A DNA stretch of 64,000 bases from Paractinoplanes atraurantiacus (GCF_900215205.1 NZ_OBDY01000004.1:230348-294347); one strand, 5' to 3'; positions 36,134 to 46,020 are shown, counted from the stretch's first letter. Notes: generated from the sequence alone by a model not told the origin. A program made the numbers and translations.

Positions 36134-37911
36134 AAGACGACCGGCACGCCCTCGCGGACCAGCTGCCAGTTCTTGACGTAGAAGTCGGCCGGGTTGATCG
36201 AGCCCTTGGCCTGCGCCCAGTCGATCAGCAGCTGGCGGATCTCTTGCTGCGCGTTGTAGACCTGCGTCTTCACGATGCCGGGGAAGTTGCCGCCGCCGGA
36301 GCGCCGGTAGTTGTTCACCGCCACCACGAAGCGCGCGGCCGGGTCGACGCCGGCCCCGGCGATCTGCAAGCGGGTGATCCGCGAGCCGATCGGCTTGCTG
36401 ATGTCGATGTCGTAGTCGACGCCGGAGAACACGTCGTAGTTGTAGTCCGGGATCGACGGGTCGCTGATCGCCGCCGGGTCCACCGGCGCGCCCGGCGCCA
36501 GCGTGACGAAGAACTTCGCCGAGTACTCCAGGTACGCCTTCACCTCGGCGCCGGTCAGCACGACGGCCTCGAGCGTGTTGTCGTAGATGTAGAGCCCGGC
36601 CACGTCCTTGATCTTGAACGCGCCCTTCGGGAACACCGCGGTGCGGCTGAACGGCGCGGCGATCGACAGCACCGGCAGGCTCGCGTACTCGGTGCCGGCC
36701 AGGGCGGCGGTCACCGTGTCGGTCTGCACCTTGTTGATGTAGTCGAGGATCGGGGTGTCCTCGTACCGCGAGGTGGCGGCGGACAGCTCCTCGGTCGAGT
36801 CGGCCACGACCTGGTTGACGTACGCCACGGTCTTGGTGTGCTGTGCCTTGACCGCGGCCAGGACCTTGTGGTCGGCCTCGACCGTGTTGGTGTTCAGCGT
36901 GACCGCGGCCTTGGTCGTGATCCGCCAGCGGCCCTTCTCGCGGACCAGGTCGAAGTCCATCTTCGTGAGGCGCTGGCCCCACTTCGACGGCTCCGACATG
37001 AGCACCTGCTGCCCGGTCTTCGTGTTGGTCACGAAGCGCTGCGCGATCTCCTGGTGGGCGTGACCGAACAGGATCGCGTCGATGCCGGGAACGTTCTGGG
37101 CGATCAGCGCGGCCGGGTTCTCGTTCGGAAGCTCCGGGCCGTAGCTGGACAGGCCGCTGTCGCCGCCGTGCGCCGAGATCAGCACGATGTCGGCGCCGTG
37201 CGCGCGCATGACCGGCACCCACTTGGCGGCGGTGCTCACCATGTCGAGGAAGTTGAGCTTGCCCTCGACGTTGCCCTTGTCCCAGATCGCCACGCCGGGG
37301 TTGGTCAGCCCGAGGATGCCGACGCGCAGCGTCGGCGCGTGCCGGCCCAGAGAGACCTTCTTGATGATGTACGGGGTGAAGGCCGGCCGTCCGGTCTTGG
37401 CGCTCACCGCATTGGCGGCCAGGGCCGGGAACCCGAGCTGGCGGATCCACAGGTTCAGCAGCGGCAGGCCGTAGTTGAACTCGTGGTTGCCCAGCGTGAT
37501 GGCGTCGTAGTGCAGCACGTTCATGGCGCGGGCCATCGGGTGCTTCTCACCGGTGGTCGTGATCGGCTCCTGCTTGGCGTAGTACGTGGCCAGCGGCGTG
37601 CCCTGGATGGTGTCGCCGGCGTCGAGCACGAGGGTGGCGCCCTTCGCCTCCTTGCGCAGCTTGTTGACCAGGGCGGCCAGCTTGGCGACACCGACGTCGT
37701 TGTGCGCGCTGTCGTCGTACTCGGCGTCCTTGTAGTAGTCCCAGTTGTAGACGTTGCCGTGGGTGTCCGATGTGCCCAGCACCGTCAGGTGATAGGTCTC
37801 CGGGCCGTGGTTTCCGCCCTTGGGGTGCGCCTGCGCCGCGTCGGAGAGGACGAGCGGGGTCGCCACCGTCGCCGCCGAGGCGGCCAGCACAGTACGCCGC
37901 GAGATGGTCAT
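36130..37911 (-). CDS. Tat-exported 5'-nucleotidase / cyclic-nucleotide phosphodiesterase
   Basis: The 593-residue protein has a twin-arginine signal (ISRRTVLAASAATVATP). A metallophosphatase domain follows with LGTSDTHGNVYNWDY, DAGDTIQGTP, TLGNHEFNYG, SAHGGDSG and FGHAHQEI, then a C-terminal 5'-nucleotidase domain with NNYRRSGGGNFPG. This is the CpdB/UshA-like architecture that hydrolyses extracellular nucleotides for phosphate and nucleoside salvage. It lies immediately downstream of argS on the same strand (54-base gap). SurE and a nucleoside hydrolase elsewhere in the window are further salvage-type enzymes. Confidence 0.93.
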   Translation of the reverse strand: MTISRRTVLAASAATVATPLVLSDAAQAHPKGGNHGPETYHLTVLGTSDTHGNVYNWDYYKDAEYDDSAHNDVGVAKLAALVNKLRKEAKGATLVLDAGDTIQGTPLATYYAKQEPITTTGEKHPMARAMNVLHYDAITLGNHEFNYGLPLLNLWIRQLGFPALAANAVSAKTGRPAFTPYIIKKVSLGRHAPTLRVGILGLTNPGVAIWDKGNVEGKLNFLDMVSTAAKWVPVMRAHGADIVLISAHGGDSGLSSYGPELPNENPAALIAQNVPGIDAILFGHAHQEIAQRFVTNTKTGQQVLMSEPSKWGQRLTKMDFDLVREKGRWRITTKAAVTLNTNTVEADHKVLAAVKAQHTKTVAYVNQVVADSTEELSAATSRYEDTPILDYINKVQTDTVTAALAGTEYASLPVLSIAAPFSRTAVFPKGAFKIKDVAGLYIYDNTLEAVVLTGAEVKAYLEYSAKFFVTLAPGAPVDPAAISDPSIPDYNYDVFSGVDYDIDISKPIGSRITRLQIAGAGVDPAARFVVAVNNYRRSGGGNFPGIVKTQVYNAQQEIRQLLIDWAQAKGSINPADFYVKNWQLVREGVPVVF

Positions 37912-37965
37912 GTCGGGCCTTTCGGGGTCTTCGAACCTGACGAACGCACACTAGACCTTCTTCGA

Positions 37966-39570
37966 TCACATGACGTCCGGCACCGGGATCCCCAGGAGAT
38001 CGAGACCCAGGGTCAAGGTCTGGCCGGTCCGCTCGGCCAAGGTGAGCCGGCTCGCCCGTACGTCACCTTCGGACTTCAAGATCGGGCACTTCTCGTAGAA
38101 GGTGGTGAAGGCGACGGCCAGATCGTGCAGGTAAACGGCCAGCCGGTGCGGCTCCCTTCCCTCGGCGGCGGCGAGGACGGCCGGCTCGAAGCCCAAGAGG
38201 GTCAGGGCGAGCCGCCGCTCGGCCGGGTCGGTGACCTTCACGGGGCCGGGCGCGGTGGTGGCTTTGGCGATCAGCGACCGGATCCGGGCGACGGCGTACT
38301 GCAGGTAGGGACCGGTGTTGCCGGTGGCGGCGAGCATCCGGTCCCAGTCGAACAGGTAGTCGCTGCGCCGGTCGCCGGCCAGGTCGGCGTACTTGATGGC
38401 CCCGACGCCGATCGCCGGGCTGGTGGCCTGGGCGGCCGCCTCGTCGAGCAGGTCGCCGAGCTTGACGGTGTCGCCGGCCCGGGTCTTGAGCATCTTGCCG
38501 TCGGCGCCGAGGATCGACCCGAAGTCGATGTGCTCGGGCTCCACCCCGTCCAGCCAGCCGGCCGCCCGGGCGACCGCGAAGACCATCCGGAAATGCTGCT
38601 TCTGGGGAGTGCCCACGACGTACAGAAGCCTGGAAGCTTTGAGCTCCTGCACCCGGAAGCGGAGAGCGGCGAGATCAGTGGCGGCGTAGCCGAAGCCGCC
38701 GTCGCTCTTGCGCACGATGAGCGGAAGCGGCCGCCCGTCCCGGCCGATCTCGCCGGGCGGGAAGGCACAGAGGGCGCCCTCGCTCTCGACGAGCAGGCCT
38801 TTCGCGGTGAGCTCGTCGACCACGCCGGCGAGCATGGGCTGGTAAAAGCTCTCGCCGACGAAATCGCCGGGTGCGAGCCCGATGCCGAGCCGGGCGTACG
38901 AGTCCACGAAGGACTGCTCGGACTGCGCGACGAGCCGCTGCCAGAGGGCGCGCGAGGTGGGGTCGCCGCTCTGCAGCGCGACGACCCGGAGCCGGGCCCG
39001 GGTCCGGAAGTCCTCGTCGCCGTCGAACCTGACCCGGGCCCGCCGGTAGAACTCGGTGAGATCGCCGATCGTCGCCTGGCCATGATCATTGCCGGCCATG
39101 TACTCGATCAGCATGCCGAACTGGGTGCCCCAGTCGCCGAGATGGTTGACCCGGACGACGTCGTGACCGGTGGCTTCGAGGAGCCGGGCCAGCGCGTCCC
39201 CGATGATCGTCGACCGCAGGTGCCCGACGTGCAGTTCCTTGGCCACATTGGGCCCCGAGTAGTCGATCACGATCCGTTCGGGATGCTCGGTCAGCGGGAC
39301 TTCGGGCGGCGCCCCCTTGATCACCTCATCGTCGAGGGTGATGTTGAGGAACCCCGGCCCCGACACTTCCACGCCCGCCATGCCCGCTTTTTTCATGGCC
39401 TCGGCGGCGATGTCGCGCGGCGGCCGGCCGAGTTCCTTGGCCAGCCCCAGGGCGACCCCGGACTGGAAGTCGGCGTGCTGCGACGCCCTCACCAGCGGAT
39501 CGACCGGCCGCCCGGCCACAGCTTCGAAGGCCGCGGCGAGCCGCGCAGTGAGAAGAGCTTCAACATTCAT
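37966..39570 (-). CDS. argS: Arginyl-tRNA synthetase
   Basis: The 534-residue class I synthetase has an N-terminal additional (Arg-S-N) domain and the signature SGPNVAKELHVGHLRST, with HVGH at residues 114-117. The middle catalytic part has GADGKMLKTRAGDTVKL in place of KMSKS, as is usual in ArgRS. The C-terminal DALR anticodon-binding domain ends LDLLGIPVPDVM. ATG 39570 gives the conventional N-terminus; ATG 39582 adds four residues. At about 534 residues it is slightly short of typical ArgRS. It is not next to lysA or thrB, the usual housekeeping argS context in many actinobacteria, so it could be a second copy (inference). Confidence 0.95.
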   Translation of the reverse strand: MNVEALLTARLAAAFEAVAGRPVDPLVRASQHADFQSGVALGLAKELGRPPRDIAAEAMKKAGMAGVEVSGPGFLNITLDDEVIKGAPPEVPLTEHPERIVIDYSGPNVAKELHVGHLRSTIIGDALARLLEATGHDVVRVNHLGDWGTQFGMLIEYMAGNDHGQATIGDLTEFYRRARVRFDGDEDFRTRARLRVVALQSGDPTSRALWQRLVAQSEQSFVDSYARLGIGLAPGDFVGESFYQPMLAGVVDELTAKGLLVESEGALCAFPPGEIGRDGRPLPLIVRKSDGGFGYAATDLAALRFRVQELKASRLLYVVGTPQKQHFRMVFAVARAAGWLDGVEPEHIDFGSILGADGKMLKTRAGDTVKLGDLLDEAAAQATSPAIGVGAIKYADLAGDRRSDYLFDWDRMLAATGNTGPYLQYAVARIRSLIAKATTAPGPVKVTDPAERRLALTLLGFEPAVLAAAEGREPHRLAVYLHDLAVAFTTFYEKCPILKSEGDVRASRLTLAERTGQTLTLGLDLLGIPVPDVM

Positions 39571-39774
39571 GACCAGACCCATCGACGTACGGCGAAGACG
39601 GGTCGACCGGTCTCGTGAAACGATCCGGCGGGCTCGACCCGCCGGAAGAAATGCAGAGATCAGCGGCGGTCGTCGGAACGCCGGCGTCGCTCACTGAAGG
39701 TCTGCATGGCCGCCACTGTAACCGATCACGACCGATCTCTGCGGCGGCGCGGCCGGGATAGCAAGATGTGAAGC

Positions 39775-41460
39775 GTGAAGAAGCTCATCAACGACCCCGC
39801 GGGTGTGGTCGGCGAATCCCTGGACGGACTCACCCGGACGGCGGCGCCGGTGGCGCGGCTGGGCGGGTCGACCACCGCGATCCGCTCCGACGTCGGTGAG
39901 CTGCGAGACAACGGCCACGTCGCGGTGATCTCCGGTGGCGGGGCGGGGCACGAGCCGGCGCACGCCGGCTACGTGGGCGACGGCATGCTCACCGCGGCCG
40001 TGTCGGGTGAGGTCTTCACCTCGCCGTCGGTCGACGCCGTGCTCGAGGCGATCCGGGCCGTCGCGACGCCCGGCGGGGTGCTGCTGATCGTCAAGAACTA
40101 CACCGGCGATCGGCTCAACTTCGGGCTCGCGGCCGAGCTGGCCCGGGCCGAGGGCATCGAGACGGCGATCGTCGTGGTCGCCGACGACGTGGCGCTGGCG
40201 GCGGGCGGGGCCGGGCGCCGGGGCATCGCCGGCACCGTGCTCGTGCACAAGGTGGCGGGTGCCGCGGCCGCCGCCGGGCTGCCGCTGGCCGAGGTGGCGC
40301 AGCGGGCCCGGCGGGTGGCCGACACGGTCGGGACGATGGGCGTGGCGCTGAGCGCCTGCACCGTTCCGGCGGCCGGGCAGCCGGGCTTTCTCCTCGACGG
40401 TGACGAGGTGGAGTGGGGTCTCGGCATTCACGGCGAGCCGGGGGTGGAGCGAGGGGCGCTTCTTCCCGTACGGGACACCGTGGCGCGCCTGGCGCAAGCG
40501 ATCGTCGACGATCGCCGCGTCGCGTCCGGCGCCCGGGTGGCGGTACTGGTCAACGGCCTGGGCGCGACCCCGCCGATGGAGTTGTCCATCATGGCCGACG
40601 CGGCCGCCCGTGATCTCGGTGGCCGCGGCATCCTGGTCGAGCGGCTCTGGGCCGGCAACTTCCTGACCGCCCTCGACATGGCCGGGGCCTCGCTGAGCAT
40701 CCTGCCGGTCGACGACGACCTGCTGGCCCTGCTGGACGCGCCGACGTCGGCCCCGGCCTGGCCCGTCGTGGTCTCCCGGCCCGGCCCGTCGACGATTCCC
40801 GCGCCGCCGGCCGCCGAGAGCCCGGCCGGCGAGCTGGGCGTGACCGATCCGCTGCGCCGCGCGCTGGAGGCGGTGGCCGAGACACTGATCTCGGCCCGTG
40901 ACGAGCTGACCGACCTCGACCGCGAGGTCGGCGACGGCGACCTCGGCATCAGCCTGGCCCGCGGCGCCGCCGCCATCCTGGCCGAATGCCCCGGATATCC
41001 CGGCGCCGACGGCCCCGGCGCGGTCCTGCGCGCCGCCTCGGCCACGGTCCGCCGTTCGGTCGGCGGCACTTCGGGTCCGCTGTACGCCGTCCTGCTGCTC
41101 CGGGCCGCGTCGGCGCTACCCGGCTCCCCCACCCCGGCCGACTGGGCCCTGGCCTTCCGCGCCGGCGTGTCCGGCGTCCGCGAGGTGGGCGACGCCGCCA
41201 TGGGCGACCGCACGATGGTCGACGCCCTGCAGCCCGCGGCCGACGCCTTCGCCGGCAGCCTGGAGGCCGGCAACGACTGGCCGGCCGCCCTGGAGTCCGC
41301 GGTGGAGGCGGCCAAGGTGGGCGCCACCGCCACCGCTGCGGTCCCGGCCCGCCTGGGCCGCTCCAGCTACTTGGGCGACCGGGTGCTCGGCCACCCCGAT
41401 CCGGGTGCGATCGCCGTCTGGACCTGGCTGGCCACCCTGGCCACAACCCTGCGACCATGA
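39775..41460 (+). CDS. ATP-dependent dihydroxyacetone kinase (DhaK-DhaL fusion)
   Basis: The 561-residue protein fuses a DhaK domain (about 1-325) and a DhaL domain (about 355-561). DhaK has GGGAGHEPAHAGYVG and the substrate-binding His219 in GIHGEPGVE. DhaL has the metal-ATP motif DREVGDGDLG and GGTSGPLYA. The fused form uses ATP rather than the phosphotransferase system. It phosphorylates dihydroxyacetone to DHAP for glycolysis. The start is GTG. It is divergent from argS. Confidence 0.93.
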   Translation: MKKLINDPAGVVGESLDGLTRTAAPVARLGGSTTAIRSDVGELRDNGHVAVISGGGAGHEPAHAGYVGDGMLTAAVSGEVFTSPSVDAVLEAIRAVATPGGVLLIVKNYTGDRLNFGLAAELARAEGIETAIVVVADDVALAAGGAGRRGIAGTVLVHKVAGAAAAAGLPLAEVAQRARRVADTVGTMGVALSACTVPAAGQPGFLLDGDEVEWGLGIHGEPGVERGALLPVRDTVARLAQAIVDDRRVASGARVAVLVNGLGATPPMELSIMADAAARDLGGRGILVERLWAGNFLTALDMAGASLSILPVDDDLLALLDAPTSAPAWPVVVSRPGPSTIPAPPAAESPAGELGVTDPLRRALEAVAETLISARDELTDLDREVGDGDLGISLARGAAAILAECPGYPGADGPGAVLRAASATVRRSVGGTSGPLYAVLLLRAASALPGSPTPADWALAFRAGVSGVREVGDAAMGDRTMVDALQPAADAFAGSLEAGNDWPAALESAVEAAKVGATATAAVPARLGRSSYLGDRVLGHPDPGAIAVWTWLATLATTLRP

Positions 41461-41464
41461 GCCG

Positions 41465-41917
41465 ATGGACATGGCCGTGGAGGGGCAACTGTGGCGGGCC
41501 GGTGAGGCGGGAGTGTTGCGGCTGCCCTCGGGGCGGCTGGTGCGGGGCCGTGGGCTTCGGGAGGCCATGCCGTCGGGGCATCCGCCCACGTTCGGGGTCT
41601 ACCTGCTCGGGGGTGCGCCGCCCGAGTTCGGGTGGGAGAGCCGGTGGGTCCGGTGGCCGGATTTTCGGTTGCCGGCGGACAAGGCGTACGCGGAAACGGT
41701 CTTGATCGAAGCTCTTGACCGCAGCGCGCGGGACCGGGTCGAGATCGCCTGCGGTGGTGGGCGTGGGCGCACCGGAACCGCCCTGGCCTGGCTGGCCGTG
41801 CTCGACGGGGTGCCGCCGGACGAGGCCGTCGCCTTCGTGCGGGAGGGCTATCACCGGCGGGCCGTCGAGACGCCCTGGCAGAAGAGGTTCGTCGCACGGC
41901 TTTCGCCGCACAGCTGA
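41465..41917 (+). CDS. Protein-tyrosine-phosphatase-like protein
   Basis: The 150-residue protein contains a Cx5R phosphatase loop, CGGGRGRTGTALAWL, near residue 97. The residue before Cys is Ala rather than the usual His. An upstream Asp in WVRWPDFRLP could be the general acid. The size fits a minimal dual-specificity or tyrosine phosphatase. It starts just after the dihydroxyacetone kinase stop and may be co-transcribed. It could act on phosphoproteins or small phosphorylated molecules. Confidence 0.78.
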   Translation: MDMAVEGQLWRAGEAGVLRLPSGRLVRGRGLREAMPSGHPPTFGVYLLGGAPPEFGWESRWVRWPDFRLPADKAYAETVLIEALDRSARDRVEIACGGGRGRTGTALAWLAVLDGVPPDEAVAFVREGYHRRAVETPWQKRFVARLSPHS

Positions 41918-41995
41918 GGCACGGAGCAAACCCAGGGCGATGATCAGAAGCGGCCATTACGCTAAGAGCCGCACGCCGAGGCCCTGGGGGGTTTG

Positions 41996-42496
41996 ATGAT
42001 CGTCGTGGAGCGCACCTTGGCCGTGACCGCCGCCGCCGGTCCGGTGCTCGGATATCTGACCGATTTCGGTAACACCGCTGCCTGGGATCCGGCCGTGCAG
42101 CGGACCACCCGGCAGGACGGCGGGCCGATCCGGCCGGGCGCGAGCTGGCTGCAGGTCTGCCGGATCCTCGGTCTCACCACCGAGATGGTCTACACGCTGG
42201 TCGCGGCCGAGCCCGGCCGCCTGCTCTTCCACGGGCGCAACGAGGGCGCCACCTGCACCGACGCGGTCACCGTGCGGCCGCTCGCCACGGGCGCCGAGGT
42301 GACCTACCGGGTGGAGCTGGAGATGCACGGCCTGGCCAAGCTGGCCACACCGCTGATGCGGGTCGAGTTCGAGAAATTCGGCACGGCCAGCGCCGTGGCG
42401 CTGACCGGTGCCCTGAACGCGCTGGCCGGCATGCGGACGGCCGAGGTGCAGTTCCCCCCGGCGCCGTCCACAGTGCTGGGCGAGCTACCGACGTAG
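41996..42496 (+). CDS. SRPBCC / polyketide cyclase-like START-fold protein
   Basis: The 166-residue protein has the SRPBCC layout: an N-terminal strand (IVVERTLAVTAAAGPVLGYLTDFGNTAAWDP), a central GRLLFHGRNEG strand pair and a long C-terminal helix. It binds a small hydrophobic ligand or is a cyclase-like enzyme; the specific role is unknown. A GGGGGG run upstream serves as ribosome site. Its 3' end overlaps the convergent methyltransferase by 12 bases. Confidence 0.82.
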   Translation: MIVVERTLAVTAAAGPVLGYLTDFGNTAAWDPAVQRTTRQDGGPIRPGASWLQVCRILGLTTEMVYTLVAAEPGRLLFHGRNEGATCTDAVTVRPLATGAEVTYRVELEMHGLAKLATPLMRVEFEKFGTASAVALTGALNALAGMRTAEVQFPPAPSTVLGELPT

Positions 42497-43291
42497 AGCC
42501 ACCACCTGCAGATACGTCGACGGGATCTTGCAGGTGCCGTCGGTGGCCGTGTTCGATCGGCCGGCCAGGGCGACCAGATCGTCGTAGAGCGGCTTGCCGC
42601 CGTCCGGGCCGAGCGCCTCGAACGCCTTCAGCGTCGGGCCGTAAACCTGCCGGAAGTAGTCGGTGAAGGCTTCCGGCGAGGCGAACCGGAAGACGAACGT
42701 CTTCACGGTCGCGGTCACGTCGGCCCGGTCGCCGAACAGCTCGCGCACCCGCGCTTCGCTGCCCCACTCGACCGGCCCGCGGATGCCGGGCGGCGGCGGA
42801 ACCCGCCGGCCGACGGTGCGGAACATCTCGCCGATGAAACCGTCCGGCGTCCAGTTGGCCATGGCGATCGTCCCGCCGGGCCGGCACACCCGGGCCAGCT
42901 CGGCCGCGACCTTCTCCTGGTCGGGCGCGAACATGGCGCCGACCACGGAGAAGACGGCGTCGAAGCGGGCGTCCGGATACGGCAGGTTCTCCGCGTCCGC
43001 GACCTCGGTGGCGATCGGCAGATGCTCGGCCGCGGCCCGCTCCCGGGCCCGATCGAGCAGGGCGCCCACATAGTCGGTGGCGAGCACGTCGGCCCCGCAG
43101 CGGGCGGCCGCGATCGACGCGTTGCCCGTCCCGGCGGCCACGTCGAGCACCTTCGCCCCGGCCGACAGGTCGGCCGCCTGCACGGTCTCCTCGGCCATCG
43201 GATGGATGAGGGCCGCCACCGCGCCGTAGTCGCCGCTGGCCCAGGTCTTCTGCTGCTTGGCCTTGATACCTTCGAGTACGAGTTCTGTCAT
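42485..43291 (-). CDS. Class I SAM-dependent methyltransferase
   Basis: The 268-residue protein has motif I VLDVAAGTGNASIAAA near residue 47, the acidic DVLATD strand end, DAENLPYPDARFDAVFS and a post-motif RVCRPGGTIAM segment. This is the UbiE/MenG-like small-molecule methyltransferase pattern. The substrate is not identifiable. It lies 48 bases downstream of the LuxR regulator on the same strand, so it may be part of that transcript. ATG 43291 begins MTELVLEGIKAKQQ. Confidence 0.88.
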   Translation of the reverse strand: MTELVLEGIKAKQQKTWASGDYGAVAALIHPMAEETVQAADLSAGAKVLDVAAGTGNASIAAARCGADVLATDYVGALLDRARERAAAEHLPIATEVADAENLPYPDARFDAVFSVVGAMFAPDQEKVAAELARVCRPGGTIAMANWTPDGFIGEMFRTVGRRVPPPPGIRGPVEWGSEARVRELFGDRADVTATVKTFVFRFASPEAFTDYFRQVYGPTLKAFEALGPDGGKPLYDDLVALAGRSNTATDGTCKIPSTYLQVVALRR

Positions 43292-43339
43292 GCCTTCGAC
43301 GCTAGGAACTTCCCTGGTCAGGCACATGGGGAGAGCTCC

Positions 43340-45901
43340 CTATGTTGGGTCTCGCAGCAACCCGCGCTCCCTAGCCACGGCGGCCGCCTTACCCCGGGAG
43401 CCCACCCCAAGCTTGCCCAGGACCGCCGAGACGTGGTGGTCGACGGTCTTGGCCGAGACGGTCAGGCGGGCGGCGATGTCGGCGTTGCTCAGGCCCTCGG
43501 CCAGCAGAGCCAGAACCTCGTGCTGGCGGGCGGTCAGGCCGGTCTCCGAGGGGCGGCGGGGGCCGCGCGGCACCGGGAGCCCGCGCTCGCGCAGGCCGGC
43601 GCGCAGCACGTGGGCGCGGGCGGCGGCGCCCAGCCGGTCGAAGATCCGGAGGGCCTCGGTGACGGCGGTTTCGTCACCGTGGGCGAGGGCTTCGGCTTGG
43701 GCGTACGGACAGTCACGCTCCCGCCAATACGCGGCGGCGCCGCGCCAGTCGCCGGCGATGAGCATCCGGAACGGCGTGGCCGCGCCGGCGATCTCCCCCG
43801 AACCGCAGCGCCACAGCCAGAACGCCAGCTCGCCGACGAACCACTGCTGACCGAACCGCTCGGCGACGGCCAGGCCCTTCTTGGCCTCGATCGCGGCCCG
43901 TTCGACATCGCCGGCCAGCCAGTGCGCCTCGGCCAGGGCGATAGCGGCCGGGCACAGGAACTGGGCCTCACCGGTCGGATAGCCGTGGTCGGCGGCCACC
44001 TGAGCGTCGTCGAGCGCGCCCGGCGCACCGCGCCGCGCCTTGATCACCGCCCGCACGACCATCGCCGGCACCACCGCGCCGCCCGGCTGGGGCGGCCCGT
44101 CCAGGGCCTGCTCGGCGTCGGCCAGGGCGGCGTCCCAGTCACCGCGGGCCAGACGCAGCCGGGCACGATGTCCGAGCAGGTGGCGCACGTAGCCGTCGAG
44201 GTCCCGGGCCACCAGGAACGGGATGATCCGTTCGAGGGTCTCCTCGGCGATCGTCAGCTCGTAGCCGTCGACGGCGAAGCTGGCCAGATTGACCAGCGCC
44301 CGCCCCGCGTGATCGTCGAGGCCGGCGGCCAGCGCCAGCTCATGCGCCCGCCGCAGCTCGGCGATGCCGTCGAGATCACCGGACAGCGTCTTGGCCGAGC
44401 CGATGTTGACCAGCGCGTGCACCTCGGTGTCGAGGTCACCGAGGCGCCGGGCCAGCCCGGTCGCGCGCACGCCCCAGCCGATCGCCCGCTCGACGTCGTG
44501 GCGAAGCATGAACAACTGCGAGAGATTGCTGTACGCCGCGGCAAGCTCCCGCCCTTCCGGCTGCGCCTCGAGAACTTCGACCGCCCGAAAACCGGCGTCC
44601 CGCGCCTCCCCCGGCCGCCCCAGCCACCAGCTAAGCCGCGAGATCCACCGCAGGTTCTCCCCCACCCGCACCTCGTCACCGAGCCCGGTCCGCAGGGCGA
44701 GCGCTTCCCGCCGCGCTTCGAGCGCTTCAGGAGTGAGCCCACCGTGATAGGCGGCCAAGGAGTACTCCTCAAGCATCGCCGCCCGATCCCGATCTCCTGT
44801 GGAGCCGGCGAGAAGCAGGGCCTGCTGGAAGTGGGCGGCGGCCTGGCGGTAGGCGCCCAGGGAAGCCGCTCGGCGGGCGGCGATCGGGGCCCAGTGCAGG
44901 ACGGCGGCGGTGTCGCCCGCGTGGTGGGCGTGGTGGACCATGCGGGCCGGCTCGACGCTGGCGCGGCCCGCGTGGCCGGCCAGGATCTCGGCGTGCAGGG
45001 CGGCCCGGCGTACCGGGGAAAGCGACTCCTCCACCGCCCGCCGCAGCAGCTCGTGCCGGAAGGCGACACCGTGGCCGCGGGCCGTGAGGACGCCGCGGTC
45101 GATGCACTCCTCGACCGCGTCCAGGCGGTCGATCACGAAGCCCGCCTGTGACGGCACCACCGACACCAGATGGGCCACCTCGCGCGCCGGCGGGGACAGG
45201 GCGGAGATCCTGGACAGGACCAGATCGCGCACGGTCGGCGGCACCCCGGGCGCCGGGGCGGCCAGCACCTCGGTCACCAGCAGCGGGTTGCCGCCCGTAA
45301 CGTCGTACACCTCGGAAGCCTGTCGCCCCGCCCGCCGGGCCAGCTCACCGACCGCCTCCGGTGTGAGAGGCGGCAGGCTGACCCGCCGGACCAGGCCCCG
45401 CGGCAGCCCGGCCAGGACGGCCCGCAGGCGATGGTCGGCGCCGATCTCCTCTTCGCGGTACGTGATCAGCAGCAGCGCCCGGCACAGCGCCAGCCGGCGG
45501 CCCAGGAACACGACCATGTCGAGCGTCGCCTCGTCGGCCCAGTGCAGATCCTCCAGGACGACCACCGGCCGGGCGGCCTGCGGCGGGCGGTCGAGCGCCT
45601 CGAGCAGCAGGTCGAACACCTCGGCCCGGGCGCCGGCGGTGATCCGCTCGCGGAGGGCGCCGCCGAGGCGGCGGGCGATGTCGTGCAGCGGGCCGAGCGC
45701 GCGCGGGGTGAGCAGCGGGTCGCACGCGCCCCACAGGGTCTGCGCGCGCGGGCCGGCCGCCTCGGCGAACGCGGCGGCCAGCGTGGACTTGCCGGCCCCG
45801 GCCTCGCCGCTGACCACGGCGACGCGCCCACCGGCGGCGGACTCCGCGAGCAGGCGGTCCAGCGCGGCGAGCTCGCTCGAGCGCTCGAGCAGGTCCGTCA
45901 C
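43340..45901 (-). CDS. Large ATP-binding LuxR-type (LAL) transcriptional regulator
   Basis: The 853-residue protein has an N-terminal AAA/STAND ATPase with Walker A GEAGAGKST (residues 32-40) and the Walker B-like VVVLEDLHWADE. A long helical TPR-like middle follows, and a C-terminal LuxR helix-turn-helix (LTARQHEVLALLAEGLSNADIAARLTVSAKTVDHHVSAVLGKL). These LAL/MalT-type proteins activate catabolic or secondary-metabolite genes on ligand binding. The start is a GTG (GTGACGGAC). The methyltransferase gene downstream is the only linked candidate target. Confidence 0.93.
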   Translation of the reverse strand: MTDLLERSSELAALDRLLAESAAGGRVAVVSGEAGAGKSTLAAAFAEAAGPRAQTLWGACDPLLTPRALGPLHDIARRLGGALRERITAGARAEVFDLLLEALDRPPQAARPVVVLEDLHWADEATLDMVVFLGRRLALCRALLLITYREEEIGADHRLRAVLAGLPRGLVRRVSLPPLTPEAVGELARRAGRQASEVYDVTGGNPLLVTEVLAAPAPGVPPTVRDLVLSRISALSPPAREVAHLVSVVPSQAGFVIDRLDAVEECIDRGVLTARGHGVAFRHELLRRAVEESLSPVRRAALHAEILAGHAGRASVEPARMVHHAHHAGDTAAVLHWAPIAARRAASLGAYRQAAAHFQQALLLAGSTGDRDRAAMLEEYSLAAYHGGLTPEALEARREALALRTGLGDEVRVGENLRWISRLSWWLGRPGEARDAGFRAVEVLEAQPEGRELAAAYSNLSQLFMLRHDVERAIGWGVRATGLARRLGDLDTEVHALVNIGSAKTLSGDLDGIAELRRAHELALAAGLDDHAGRALVNLASFAVDGYELTIAEETLERIIPFLVARDLDGYVRHLLGHRARLRLARGDWDAALADAEQALDGPPQPGGAVVPAMVVRAVIKARRGAPGALDDAQVAADHGYPTGEAQFLCPAAIALAEAHWLAGDVERAAIEAKKGLAVAERFGQQWFVGELAFWLWRCGSGEIAGAATPFRMLIAGDWRGAAAYWRERDCPYAQAEALAHGDETAVTEALRIFDRLGAAARAHVLRAGLRERGLPVPRGPRRPSETGLTARQHEVLALLAEGLSNADIAARLTVSAKTVDHHVSAVLGKLGVGSRGKAAAVARERGLLRDPT

Positions 45902-46020
45902 GGCCCCAGGCTAAGTACGGCCCGCGGTCAGGCCAAGCGTTGAGTCGGAAGTCCGTCGTCGGATCTTGCGAACGACCAGACGGCGGGGAATCTGTCCTTC
46001 CTGACCCGAGGCCTAAGTTA

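Noticed and set aside
35878-39618. A 1246-codon plus-strand open frame
   Set aside because: It is antisense to the nucleotidase and argS genes, which have complete catalytic motifs; the frame has no domain content.
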